Numbered from the stretch's first letter, positions 1-12,541 are shown. The stretch is DNA of 64,000 bases from Blattamonas nauphoetae (GCA_033064195.1 JARBJD010000009.1:372001-436000), one strand, 5' to 3'. Translations and numbers: made by a program. Notes: generated from the letters alone by a model not told the origin.

Positions 1-323
1 CTTTCTTCTCTATTGACACTAACTACTGTCAGATTCAAGTGTTCACCATACAATTGACAATGAGATCACCCTGTTTTCTTATCTGAATTCAGATCCGGAC
101 TCCAAAAGTCAGTTCATGCTCTGGTTGGTTTTAATAAAAGGAGTTTCGCCATTTTCTCACAATCAAATAACGTGATATGTTCTTCTCGACGTAAAATCCT
201 GGATTCATAATTCAGAAAGGAACAGGAAGTTTTCACTCGCCCGCCAATCTAAAATTAGGGTTAGATCAATACAAATTTTCAGTTTCACTTCTTTAACAGT
301 GCTCACTTCACCATTTTATCTTC
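1..323. other. 5' flank of the kinase gene, no gene seen
   Basis: AT-rich sequence without a convincing open frame on either strand. It should hold the promoter and 5' UTR of the kinase that starts at 324, but I cannot point to a defined promoter element. No repeat or RNA gene was recognised. Confidence 0.5.
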
Positions 324-3300
324 ATGGGGTCTTCAGCTTCAAAACGGGTGGTCACAGTGCCTAAGACACCCCCTCCAGTATCCCCACAACCTCAACCAAC
401 TCCACCAACTCCACCACCACAGATTGACATCATCGATGAACCAACGGTCCCAATCGACATCCCTGCCACACTTCTCACTGATCCTCCACCGGAAGACATC
501 CAAACTGTTCAAGGAAGCCCAGAGGACAAAAATGTTCAGCATCGTGTACCAACCATCAGCAAAGCACACACAAGAAAACTACAAAATGGCATGAAAATGG
601 TGAATAATTATGTTCTCAAACGAACTATAGGCCGAGGAAGCTTTGGGAAGGTTGTGTTGTGTGAAGATTATATCACACACGAGAGATTTGTATGTGCGAA
701 CTTTCGTCGTGAACTTTTTGATGCTCCCCTATCCTCCACCATGCATTTAGGCCATGAAAATCTATGATAAGCAGAGTTTGATGAAGAAAAAGAAGGGAGG
801 TGTGAGTGCTTTGGACAAACTCCAGCACGAAGTTGACATCATGAAACGTCTCGACCATCCCTCTATCCTCTCGCTCCATTCCATCATTTCCGACCCAACA
901 ATGCCCAAACTGTTTCTCATCATGGAATTGGCAGAAGGTGGTTCCATACTCACTGCAGACACTGAAACAACACCACTTCCACAACAACTCGTCAGATCCC
1001 ACGCCCGACAACTTATAGCAGCTGTTCACTATCTCCACCGTAAGCGAGTTGTCCATAGAGATATTAAACCGGAAAACTTGCTTCTTTCATCGTCCGGACA
1101 GTTGAAGGTCGGCGATTTTGGTGTCGCAGTCACAGTGAAACATTCTTCGCAGCTCCTGACTCAAACAGATGGAACATATGCATTTATGGCACCTGAGGTT
1201 CTGTCTTCACGTGACTATCGAGGATATCCGACAGACATGTGGGCGATAGGTGTGACATTGTATCAGTTTTTGTGCGGATCACTCCCGTTCCTTGGAGATT
1301 CTGATTTCGACCTTATCAAAACAATTTGTAACGACCCTGTCATTTTCCCCGATGAAGCAAAAAAATCGTCAGAAAAAGAACTCAAGCAAAACCATGGAGT
1401 CGGTCGCCACATCTTTGTCCAGGCAACCCAACGTGACTCACCATCACCCGAGCCTTATGAAGAAGATGAAGACGAAGAGCAGGAGCCAACAATTCCTCGA
1501 ACTTTTAAGCATCTCGTCCGCTCACTCCTCGAGAAGAACCCGGTCAAGAGACTCACAGCTGCCGAGGCTGTTGTTCATCCATTTCTGACGGATGGATTCA
1601 GAAAAGCACTTAGCGAAAAGGAGATTGAGGAGGGACTGTTTAGTGGGACGAATAGATTCATGATTAACAAGATGAATGATTGGAGGAAAGAAATGCGTGA
1701 AAAGAGAATGAAGGAATGGGAAAGGCAGCGAAAAATGAAATTAGAGCGCGATGAAGAACGACGGGCTCAGAAGCAACTCAGGAAAGCAGGAAAACACGAA
1801 CCAACCCTCCCAACAACAGATAAAGATGAAGGCCCTCCAAAAACACCTCCATCTCTCATGACACCCCCAAACACTCCAACTCCGAACGAATTCTCCTTCA
1901 CTGTTCCAATTATGGATCCAGATACGCTAGCAGAAGCCAGTCCCCACACGTCGTATCGAACAGCCGCAGAAATCGGTGATCCGACAACGCCAATCCAACT
2001 TGACGAGTCACCAATGATTGTCAGCACTGACACGAACATGGAAGAAGACGAAAATTGGGTCGGAAAGGGTGTGATGGAGGAGAAAGAAGAAGGGGCTTTG
2101 AAAGAGGCCCTTACTCCTCAGAAAGACCGGAAGAAGGAGGACATTTTCGAGGACGACGAGGATTCTGGGTCGTCCACTTCTTCCGGCGAGCTGGACGTGT
2201 TTGACGTCCGGTTGAGCGAGGAGGAACAGATTGTGCTGTTCGAAGAGTGGAAGCGAGATTACAGACGCATGCTTCGTGAACAGCACAAACAAAAGCTTGC
2301 GAAAGAACGGCGGGAGAGGGAAAAGGAAAGAGAAAAGGAGAACGAGACGAAACTCTACCACCCAACCTTCAGCTCCGACGAAGAAGACTTCAATGTTCCT
2401 CGCCGAGTCAAGCGGACGAGATCCAACAGTCCGCCAAGCATCGAAGAACACCTGCACAAACTCCGCCCGAAGAAAACACGCTCAAACAGCCCGTCCAGCA
2501 TCGACGAGCATCTTCCGAAAGTTCGGGTGAAGAAGACTCGTTCATTGAGCAGGTCGAGCACGGACGAGCCGCCTCAGAAATCACGTCGGAAGGAGAAGAC
2601 AAGATCGAGCAGTCCGTCGAATGTTGACGAGTCTCATCCGAAGCCACGGAAGAGAGAGAGGAAGAACGAGTCGGATGATGAATGGCAGGCGGAAGGGGTG
2701 GAGAGGACAATCACAAGTCCGAGGTTGGGAAGGAGGACGACAGTCGTGATTGGGACAAGCAGTGCGGATCCTGGCGATGAGGTGATCACAACTCCTGTCA
2801 CACCACTCGGTATGCCCATCATTCATTTTGTCTCATTCGTTTTATCTCTTTCGATTTTGTGGCATCCCTCTCGTCATTTTTTCATCTTTCATTCTGTTTC
2901 ATTTCTTCTCTTCTCAGACATTGTTGAAATGGGTGAGGTCGATCGTCGGATGATGATGTCATCGTGCTCTCCCAATTCTGACCGTGACAACAGCAACTCG
3001 AGTGGCTCGCTCGGCGTCTCAGATCTCTCAGCGTCGTCTCAATCTCTCAACTCCAACTTCCCACTGTCTCTCACGTCATTCGGAACCATCATGCCAACAC
3101 TCTCCACTCCAAATCCGACCTCTCCTCTCTCCATCCCGACAGCCTCAGCGCAGTCTGTCGCCGCCACTGTCTTCTCAAATCAGATGGGGCCAGGACCAAC
3201 AACAGTTCCTCAACACACACTCTCCTCCCTCCCTCTTCATCCTTTTCTTCTGCAGGGAACTAATACGCCGACACCAACCGATCCTTCGGCTTCGAAGCGA

Positions 3301-5529
3301 CTCACTCCACAGATTGTGTCCACACGTCGCCAGATCAACATGATCCAACGCCGTCGCCCGAACAAAAAGCGAGCTGTCCCGACACTCTTCGTTGGAACGG
3401 GCGGGAACGGAGAGAGCACCGTCGACGCAGACTCAGACGAATCAGATCAGGACGAATCGGAAGAGCAGACTGAGACAGAAGACGGGACGTGCACGGACTC
3501 GGAGCCAAACACTCAGGAACAGGCCTCCCAAGACGAAACCGAAGAGTTTGAGGAAAAGTCGAAAGAATATTCATCAAACGACGAGACCGGTTCGGACTGG
3601 GAAAGCAGAATGAACATGGCAATGTTCGATGACGGAGATGAATCGGAAGTCTCCGGAATGTTCTCTGCGCTGCTCCTGGATGCTGGTCCTGTTCTCACCG
3701 ACTCAATCTCGTCCTCAGATTCAGAAAGCGAAGAGGAGAGTGAAGACGAAGAATCGTCCGAAGAAACGTCGTCACCTCTCACCGAACTCTATTCAATCAC
3801 CAACGCAGAAGCAATCATGTCCGAGAGCGACGGCACGAGTCGTTCCCACGCCGAGCACGGCCTCGTCCAACCATTCAACTCGAAATCGCTTCAATCCTCG
3901 CCCGGCTTCGAGTCCAGCCATCCACCGAAGATCGCTCTTCTCGCCGCGGCTGACAAGTCTGACATAACCCATTCGACTCGCGGTTCGCTGTCGCAATCGG
4001 ACAGGACGGACAGCGGAGACGGGACAGTTCAGAACCGGAAGCGACGACGGAGAGAGCTCAGCGAAGAGAAATCCCATTCTTATTTCACAGGGAATACTTC
4101 TCCCCGAAATCATTCTCAATCCACATCACCCGGGGTGGCACGGAGGATCCGACAGGGGATAATCAACAACCCAACCGAGAAGCACAGACTCAGCAGGCAC
4201 CGAACAGCAGTTGACGGGAGAACAAGCCCGAGCTCGCTGCAGGTGACCAATCTCCAGTCCGCCCAGCACACCCTCCGCTCCCATTATGATTATTCAGACC
4301 CGAGCTTCACGCATGGGCATTCATTTCAGGGGATTCTGCCCCCGTCATCTCACAGACGATCTTCCTTCCACGGAAACAACATTGGGAGCATGTTGCATTC
4401 CCAGTCACAATCTCCCAACCCGCTCATGCTATCCGCTCCGCTTGTTGCATCAACAATCACCCCACCCACCACTCCCCTTCCGTACATGACAGACTTCACT
4501 GCAGCCACCCTCCCACCCACACTCACCCCCAACCTGAGCCCTCCGATCGGCTCTTCGTACGCGTTCGCCATTCCACTGGCAACTGGTACAGTCACGTCTT
4601 CTAATCCTTCGTCTCCACCTCCATCGGCCGAGCGACCAAAGCCGAAAGTGAAAAGGACGGGCTCTTTCGATTCATCAAATATCACTCAAATCGAAGGAGA
4701 GGAGCTCCTGGAGAGGAAGAAGAAGAAGGCAGACAAGGCGAAAGTGACGGCGCTGTACAACGCTCTCCTGATTTCTGAGGGACGTGAGTCAGAAAGACTG
4801 AAATATGCACCGAGCCACATCCACCTGACGATCAACGAGGACGAGCAAGTGAAGAAGGAGAGGGAGAGGAGAAAGAAAGCCGCAAAGAAGCAGAAGAGGA
4901 AGTTGGAGGCGAATAAAGCATCAACGAAACAAGCCGACGCGACACCGCGTCATCGGGCGAATCTCTCTCCTGTCCGCTCACCTCTCTCCAAACGACATAC
5001 TCCCCTCTCCGGCTCCTCCACCTCTCCACCGACCACGCCTCGTCGTCATACACGTTCGACCCCAAAACGGAAGAAGGATCGAAAGGGACGAGACGACAAA
5101 CACGAAAGAAGGACGGAAGACACTCGTCGAAAGAAGAGCGCACCGAGAGAGTTGTTCCCGTTGACTTCAGGAGTCAAGATTGAGTCATTTGACAGTCGTA
5201 TCTTCCAGGATGGTGTGGATGAGTCTCAACTTGCATTTCTGGGATTCACGGGAACAGGATGGGCTCGGCAGACTGAGCCAGCCCCTGTCGATGTGAGAAG
5301 ACGGAACAGCAGGCGAGATTACGATGAAGAAGCGACGAAAGTGAGGAATCATCAGAGCGGAGAGAAGAGAAAGGCGGAGGAGCGGAGAAAAGTGAAGCAG
5401 AAGCAGAACGAGGAGCTTTCTGTCACAATGCAAAGGTTGCTCGGCGAACAGCTGATCATCTCTTCGGACATCCTCAACACCGACCACGAGGTCAAGAAGA
5501 AGGCGAGGCGGGTTGAGGACGGAGGTTAA
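324..5529 (+). CDS. CaMKK/SNF1-activating-type Ser/Thr protein kinase, very long low-complexity C-terminus
   Basis: Exons 324-689, 751-2809 and 2918-5529 give 1,678 residues. The kinase domain spans about residues 94-402. It has the glycine loop GRGSFG (103-108), the ATP lysine in AMKIYDK (K125, created by splicing exon 1 to exon 2), HRDIKPEN (catalytic D226), DFG (D244) and MAPE. The activation segment (TDGTYAFMAPE) and the C-lobe resemble CaMKK and yeast Sak1/Elm1/Tos3, which phosphorylate AMPK/SNF1 activation loops; that role is inference. A 45-residue acidic insert sits in the C-lobe. The protein begins MGSSASK, a textbook N-myristoylation signal. The 1,270 residues after the domain are charged and Ser/Pro-rich, with four roughly 20-residue repeats. 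Intron 2 (108 nt) and a possible third intron (3205-3255, 51 nt) are multiples of three without stops, so the genomic frame reads through both. The gene converges on the beta-helix gene downstream. Confidence 0.85.
2411..2650 (+). repeat. Four degenerate 60-nt coding repeats (KTRSxSPSSIDEH)
   Basis: Inside the kinase gene the unit K-[KR]-T-R-S-x-S-P-x-S-I-[DE]-E-H recurs four times, with a period of about 20 residues. The first two copies match best and the last two drift. Each copy carries an R-S-x-S core followed by proline, which looks like a basophilic or proline-directed phosphorylation site. Tandem duplication is seen directly; phosphorylation is inference. Confidence 0.75.
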
Positions 5530-5864
5530 TTTTGTCTCCATTTATTCATTCTTGATTTGGAGAGTCATTGTTTGTCGTACCAACTTCTTTTTTCGGCAGG
5601 ATTCTCATTTCACTCATCTTTTTCTACAGAGTGGAGTTTAAAACCTTTGTGCTGGGTTTCTCGGTTCATTTCGCTTTCATTGAATTGGAAACAACATTCT
5701 GGCTAATTTAACACGGCTTTGTCAATTGTAAACCTCAGAGATGGGTTCATGAAGAGAGTGAAGAGAAAGTGTATGGAAACAAAGTGTTAGGAACGAGAGG
5801 GCCACGACTCGATCTCGAAGAGTCGATGAGCCGCAAATAAAAAGTGGTAACAAGAGAATAACAT
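5530..5864. other. Intergenic spacer between convergent genes
   Basis: Both flanking genes end here, so this must be two overlapping 3' UTRs. A-rich stretches around 5834-5842 could act as a poly(A) signal for the plus-strand kinase gene. I see no further gene. Confidence 0.5.
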
Positions 5865-8800
5865 TCATGTTAGGTACAAATCGTTCTGCTCATCGTAAAC
5901 TTGGAGAGGAACAGTAATCATTTCCTGATACTTCTGCAGTTTTATCCATCGATCCTCCTTTGCTAGCTTCCTTCGACGGTAGACACAGCAAATCAGAACA
6001 ATAATCAAAACAACAACCGTGACAGAGACGACAGAAACAGAGACGCTCACAATGATCGTTGTCATTGGAAGCTGCTTCGACTGAATGTGGAGAATGACGG
6101 GGTCTGTGCTCCAAGTGTTCCCCGAGTCGGAAGAGATGAAGATGAAGAGAGATTCCGGTCGTTTGTCGAAGATGTTGGCCATATTAACTTCTTTCACGTG
6201 GAGGGATCCTGATTCGAACGTTGCATCACTCAGTTTATATCCAGGCGATTCTTCTTCGTTCATTTGAGCAGAGTGGAAGTTGGAAATGGGGGAGGTTGTT
6301 TTGAGAGGGTTCTGGGAGGTGTTGGTGAAGAGGACTTCAGCCTTGAGGAAGACGACGTCATGGATTGTGATGATGAATGCAGGGACGATTGGCCATTCCG
6401 AATCTTGAACTTCGTCCACAGACAGATTGAGAATCTTTGGTGGTTCCACATTGCAGCGGAGTTGGGTGTCTGTCACAGAAAAATCAGTGTTGCAACGCTG
6501 GTTGCAGAGCATGTTTGTCGAGTCGAATATGGAATCGTTTTCAAAATGAAGCTTTGAAGTGTAGCATCCCCCCGTCATCTCCAAATACTTCTCACGAAAC
6601 CTCATCGTGTTATTCTTGAATGTCGACGAGCTGATTTGCACAGACGAGAAGAAAGTCGACACAGCAAAGTTCATATTGTCGACAAACGAGCTCCCAACAA
6701 CCTTCATGTGGTACCTGCCCTGCACATCATCCGCAGCCGAATGCTTGTTTTCTGTCGCCGTTGTGTAGATTCCCCCGCCACAAACGTGGTTCTTGAGAGG
6801 GTTGTCTTCGACGGTCACGTTGAGCTGGCAAGTGTTGTTGGAGAAGGTGCTGGTGTTGATGACGAACGAGTCGGCGAGGGTTTCATTGTCTTGAAATTGG
6901 AGTTCGGAGAAGATCGCTCCGCCTTTCGAGGAGACTGAATTGTTGCAGAATGTTGCATTCTCCACAGTCAGCTTGAGATGGACTTGGGATTGAAGCCACA
7001 CTGCTGCGATGGCTCCACCGGAGACAGCACGGCAATCGATGAACGAACACGACGTGATCAAACATTTGTCTTCTGACGGAGACTCGTTGGAGAGGGTCAG
7101 AGAGGAGGAGGATGACGACGCAGAAAGCATTTCATCTTCCGCTGTCACATAAACAGCTCCGCCAAACGTCATCGCCTCGCAATTCTGAAAGGCGCACTTC
7201 TCAATCGTGACGCTCGCCCCGTTCCTGAAGCATCTGACACGGACAGCCCCACACACATCTTCAGAAACACAATCGGAGAAAGAGCAGTTCGTGACAACCA
7301 TGTTTCCGAGAGGATTGTTGATGAAGATGGCTGAAGCACCGTTTGAGCGGAGTGAGGAGAACCGGACTCTTTCGATGAGGAGCGAGTATGTGTTGGAGAC
7401 TGTCACCACACCACCCATGCTCGACGAGGTGATGAAGTCAGAAACAAGACAGTCCTCCTGCTCCCCCTTCAAGACGAGCGAGTTGATCACATAAAACTGA
7501 ATGAACTGGCCGATCGAATCTGTCGAGGAGTCACCACCGACAAGTTGGCAATCCACAATTTCCACGTCATACAGAATGTCTGTGTACGAATCGACACAAA
7601 TCGCGTCTGTCCCATAGAAACTAATCGAGCGGTTGAAAAGACAATGTGAGACGTGGAGATGGGACTGGATGTACACTCCGGCATGCCCATACGTCCCGAC
7701 GTTGTCTGTGAAGAGACAATGCTCGATGGTTGTCAGAGGAATCTCCGCGTCGTGGTGGTCGATGAGGTATTGTTCATTGGAGATCACGAGAGACGAAGCG
7801 AGAGCAGACAGATGTGTGAAATTGCAGTTTCGGATGGTCACTGCTGTGATGTTGAGTATGCTGATGTGTTGGAAACCAAGTGTGGTGATTTCCGTGACAG
7901 TGCAATTGTCGAGAAGGACCTCGCCGAGATCGCTGCCATCGAAGACACTCGTGTCTTCTTCGCCAACAAGGCCGCTGACAGTTGTATTGATGATGGACAC
8001 GTGAGGAACCTTCGTCACTCGAATCAGTGTTCCAGACGACTCTGACGTTGGTTGGGTGAAGCGACAATTCTTGATCAACATCGTGGCCGTGGTTTCCCCG
8101 GTCATTGAAATGATCGTTTGATGGTTGCCGCTGCATTCTTCAAAAAGAGTATCAAACATATCGAGATCTCCGCACAGCCACAGGAAGACTCCTTCAGCAG
8201 ACGCTCCATAATTTCCTCCCACACATCCAACTGCTTTGGAGTTCTTGACGGTGACCTTTGGGCGTGCCTGGCTTGTTGTTTGATGTGAGACGAAGAGACC
8301 GCTGTGAGCTGAGGTGATGTGAGTGAACGTGACATTGTCGATGTGGCAATCGCTGTCGGACGAAAGGCACCCTCCTTGATGCCCATCGACAAAACTGAAG
8401 GTTGAGCCTGTGATTTGGAGAGAGGTGTTTGTGAGGGAGAGAATTGTCGTATTTGAGTCGCTGACGAGGAATGACGTGAATTTCGTGTTGACAATGTAGA
8501 CGGTGGGGCAGTTTGTGAGCACAATCCGAGTTTTAGTGCAATCTGCCTTTGACCCGTTCGGAGAATCAGTCGTTTCGTCGGTCCCGATGAGACAGCACCC
8601 ATCCAGAGTGAGTGATGAGATGTCGGAAAGGGAGAGGAAATGATGAGTGAACGAGGTGAATGTTGAATCGTCGATTGTGACGGATTTGAAGGTGATAACG
8701 GCATTTTTGTCAGAACAGCTTGCAAATTGAGCATTTGAGCGAATAATAAAACTCGAAAACACATATCTGAGAGAGAAGGATGATCAAAAAGAGTGAACAG

Positions 8801-11800
8801 ACATTCCGGCTTCAGTGAGAGAGAACAAGCTTGAGAGCGATTTCAGTTTCCACACAACGACAGCTTGCTGTGAGACGTCGGCACTCACCAAAACGATGAC
8901 CTCATTGCCCCATCCTTCTCTTCTCCCAACACTAATCGCAGTCTTGTACTCATTCTCGCCTCTCAATTTTGTCCGAAAAGATGCTTCTGGAGTGACATCA
9001 AAAGTGATGGCGTCTTCAGCGAAAGTTGGATTGAAATCATTCACGAAGGCGATTGGGACAGGGAAGAACCCAACATCATCTGAGAGGGTGATGTTGGAGA
9101 AGCCGACACGACTGAATGCATAGTTGGGAGACGAGAGTTGGAGAAGGTCCTGCGAGCTGGAGATGTTTGCGATGATCAAGTCAGAGAGGGTGATCGATGC
9201 CAGTTGACCTGCTTCGACGAGCGGAGAAGAGAGACCAGACAATGACGATTCGAGAAAGGAGCTGTTGTTGACAGTGAGAGTTGCTGTTTGAGGAGGACTC
9301 AGCCAGCTGATTCCGACAGAGCCGAGTGTCTGAAACGTGCATTTGACAACACTGACAGAGTTGCAGGTGGCGATGGAGAGGGACGTGCTTCCTGTGTTGC
9401 CTCCAGAAAACACGGCTGATTCGACGATGAGTGAGTTGAGAGCGCTGACTGTGATTGCATTTGAAGAATCCAAGAAAAACATGATCGTTTTCAGATGATA
9501 GGAGAGCTGACCAGAATCAAACAAGAGTGTTGATTCGCTCGACTTGGAGCAATTTAGCCTGAACACGTCAAAGTCATCCTTGAACACGACAAGGGGCTCC
9601 ACACAATTCTCTTCTGTCAGGCAGAATTTGAGCTGTTTTGGTTCTGTGACTGTTCCGTTGATTTCCTGCTCAATTAAAATTGTTGGGCTGACTGAAATGT
9701 CTTTAAACACAGTTCCTTCTCCGACGCAAAACAGAGCGCCTGACGGACAGAGGAGATGGATGGGAGTTGCTGACGAGGACTCAAACAAACATTCTGCCGC
9801 AATGAATGAGAGCGGGTTGTCCAGTTTCAGTCCGACCATGTCTGTGTTGGATATCGAGACGTCGAGAAGGGAGAGTTGGACAGAGCTTAGAATATGGGTT
9901 GGATTATCTGAATCTGTCTGTTTGGTGTTTTGAGAGAAATAACACGATTCGAGTTGAACTTCTGTGTTGGTTTGCATCGACGAGGATGAAAACGAGAAAA
10001 TGGATCCCTCTCCACCGACTGTGCAATTTGAGGCTTTCGTCCTTGTGAGTGTGACAAGATCAGACGCATCAATTGAGAACAACACAGACGATCCGATTGT
10101 GTTGTCCGTAAACTCGCAATCGAGAAGAGTGACAGTGGAGACACCACTGAACAGGAAGAAGGCAGAGGCGCTGGTCTGGGAGAGATGGTGGATCTTCGTG
10201 TTGTTGATGGTGAGAGTGCGACAGGAGGATGCTTCGATCAGCGGGGAGCTGAGCTGGAAAAGGCTCAATTCTGAATTTTTGATGTTCAGTTCTGTGATGT
10301 GGGTGGTGTGGAGGAGAGGATGAGTGAGAGTCGTGGCAGGTGTGAGATGCATGCTGTCTAAGTCAAGTTGTGAGTTGTCCAAGTCCCCGAGCTCAGCAAC
10401 GATGAGAGGTGACTTGACGGAGCTAGTCATTTGTTTGATGGTCACAACGCTGTTGGAAAGGACTCCAACGAGGGACGATGCTTGGAGTGATGAGATGTCG
10501 ACGTCGCTCAGCTCAAGATTCGAGTCGGAGAGAGTGATAACTGGGCTTTGGATGGAACCAGAAGTGAACGAAACTTCGACAAAAGAAAGGTCGGAGTGAG
10601 AGAGTGAGAAGATGGTGTTCAGAATGTTGATCAAGGACAGAAACTGGATTTGGGTTCTGATGGAGAATTATCTGCGAATAAAGAACAAACCGTTCACCAT
10701 AGGATATCTCAAGTCCATCTGTTTCGAGTTGACAATCAACTGTGACGAATTCTTCATCTTTTGGTCCGATCACGTTCACAAAACTGGCGACGTCCTTCTC
10801 ACCACCCATATCATCCGAATTCAAGATATCTGTTATGGTGGTCAGGGTCAACTTCTCGGTAGCCAGAAAGTGGTACATCGATAAACGTGCAGATGAATCT
10901 GAAATGGAAGATTCGTTCCCGGGAAACCCAACAGTGGCATCAACGAGGATGAGAGATGAATGGGTGGTTGAAACGTTTTCAATTCGGCTTCTGGTAAAAC
11001 TTAGAGAGGTGGAGAGGGGGGCATAGAGAATGGGATAATTTTCAGATGTGGAAAGAGCCTTGAAGGTTGATGATTGAATGACGATTGATGGGATCTTTGG
11101 AGCGTTAATAAATCTACCAGCACACTCCGCTTCAGATCCAATAAAGGATGTGTGATCAATATTGAGAGTTCCAGCAAGAGATGGTTCGTTGGTTGAGAGT
11201 GAGAGAAGATTCTGCGTTTGTGTTCCATCTTCAAAGCAACATTGTGAAAAAGATATTTCATCAGAGATAATCGAGAAGATAGTTTGTATTGCTTTCATAG
11301 AGGTTGCATTTACATCAACAAATGAGAGAGACTTGCCCTCGAAAACAAAGGCCCTGTCTGCCCCAGAATGAATGTGTCGGAATGTGCATGACTCAAAAGT
11401 AACGTCTCCAACTCCTTCAAAATTCAAGAAGGTTCCACATTGTTCTGTATTTTCCTTTGTTTGAGAGATATTCATTCCATGAAAGGTACACGTGGGTGTA
11501 TTGCTTGTTGATTTGATGTTAAGAAGTGGTGCGCTTCCAGTAAGGCAATCCACAAAAGAGGTGTCTCTGACTGTCAGCAAATTCAAGGTATCAACAAAAC
11601 TGAAGAGAAATCCGTGAGTTTGTGCGACTGAGCAATTTGTGATGTTTAATTCAACTGAAGAATCTTGAAAATTGTGGTTGAAAAGATTTGATTTCACATC
11701 TTGTGCATGTATGTTTGACAGAGAAAGAGATTTAAGGTTAGTGCATGAGAATAAGACATCAGATGAGTCAATTGAATCAATGCCGATTTTGTCCAAGAAC

Positions 11801-12326
11801 AGGTCTGATGGATTGGTTCCCTCAAGAAATAACACAGAAATTGACAGAGTCACATCTGGATTCTGAAATACAACGCGGGTCAAGGTAACTTTTGATGCTT
11901 GGCGGATTTTGAGGACATGAGCTTCAGTGAAATCAGAAAAAACGATTTCAGAAATAGAAATCCTGGAAACATCAGAAAATGAAAAAATGTCTACTCTTTG
12001 ACCTCATCAAACAAAACATATGCGTCAGAAACAGCTGAACAACATCGAAGAGTTGAAGGAGTAGTGGCTTTCAGTGTGAACGATTCCAAAGTCGATGAAA
12101 CAAGAGATGAAATATTTTCAATTAATGATTCTCTGATTTCAATCACAATTTCTGGGGGTTCAATCCGAGTAAAGGCAGCAGTGAGAGATTTACATACGAC
12201 TTGATTATCCAGGAGGTCACAGCTGTTTGGTTCAAGATCAGAAGATGAATCAACATAAATCGGACTTTGTTCGCAATTGAAGCAATCATAGAAGAACAGA
12301 AGAAGAAATATAGGCAGAAATGACAT
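5865..12326 (-). CDS. Giant type I membrane protein, parallel beta-helix (pectin-lyase-like) ectodomain
   Basis: Four exons (12326-12013, 11962-10691, 10656-8803, 8766-5865) give 2,113 residues; all three introns (50, 34 and 36 nt) are phase 2. The protein opens with a signal peptide (MSFLPIFLLLFFYDC). A Cys-containing segment follows (NSCDLL, then VVCKSLTAAF), the family's usual entry to the helix. Hundreds of residues then repeat short strands with Asn, Ser, Thr and Cys ladders (patterns such as TIKNCxFTxxS), many of them N-glycosylation sequons. Near the membrane is an Asp-box-like SSDSGNTW. A single helix rich in V/I/S (about 2048-2075) precedes a 38-residue basic tail with YQEM, an endocytic YxxPhi-type signal. 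It is probably a cell-surface adhesin or glycan-binding protein; no catalytic residues could be assigned. The 34-nt intron at 10657-10690 is the least secure junction. Confidence 0.8.
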
Positions 12327-12448
12327 CTGAGAAAAAGAATGGTTCTGGAAAGATCAAGAGGACTTGCCAGTCTGAATCACAACACGATATCCTTCCAACA
12401 ACGAAATTATAGTTTTCTCCAAAACTGTGGGAAACATGTCATTCGGAG

Positions 12449-12454
12449 AAAAAA
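12449..12454 (-). terminator. Pol III terminator of tRNA-Met
   Basis: Six A residues on the plus strand, read as TTTTTT, lie two bases beyond the tRNA discriminator base on the minus strand. This is the usual RNA polymerase III stop. Confidence 0.75.
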
Positions 12455-12456
12455 GA

Positions 12457-12541
12457 TGCCCTCTGTGAGGCTCGAACTCACGACCTTATGCTGGCTCCAA
12501 TGATTATGAGACATACGCGCTACCGGCTGCGCTAAGAGGGC
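12457..12541 (-). tRNA. trnM-CAU: Elongator tRNA-Met (CAT) with a 12-nt intron
   Basis: Read on the minus strand, the acceptor arm GCCCTCT pairs with AGAGGGC and is followed by discriminator A. The D arm (TAGCGCAGCCGGTAGCGC), the loop CTCATA and the T arm (TTCGAGC in a 5-bp stem) are all canonical. The anticodon CAT lies at 12506-12508. Twelve extra bases (12493-12504) follow position 37, the canonical tRNA intron site. Removing them restores an anticodon stem closed by a G-U pair. The variable and T-arm sequence AGGTCGTGAG is typical of elongator, not initiator, methionine tRNA. The mature length is 73 nt plus added CCA. Confidence 0.93.

Noticed and set aside
10513-10660. Frameshift or assembly error in the large beta-helix gene
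   Set aside because: A GT-AG intron of 34 nt with the same phase as the other two introns of the gene explains the frame change. A sequencing error remains possible but is not needed.
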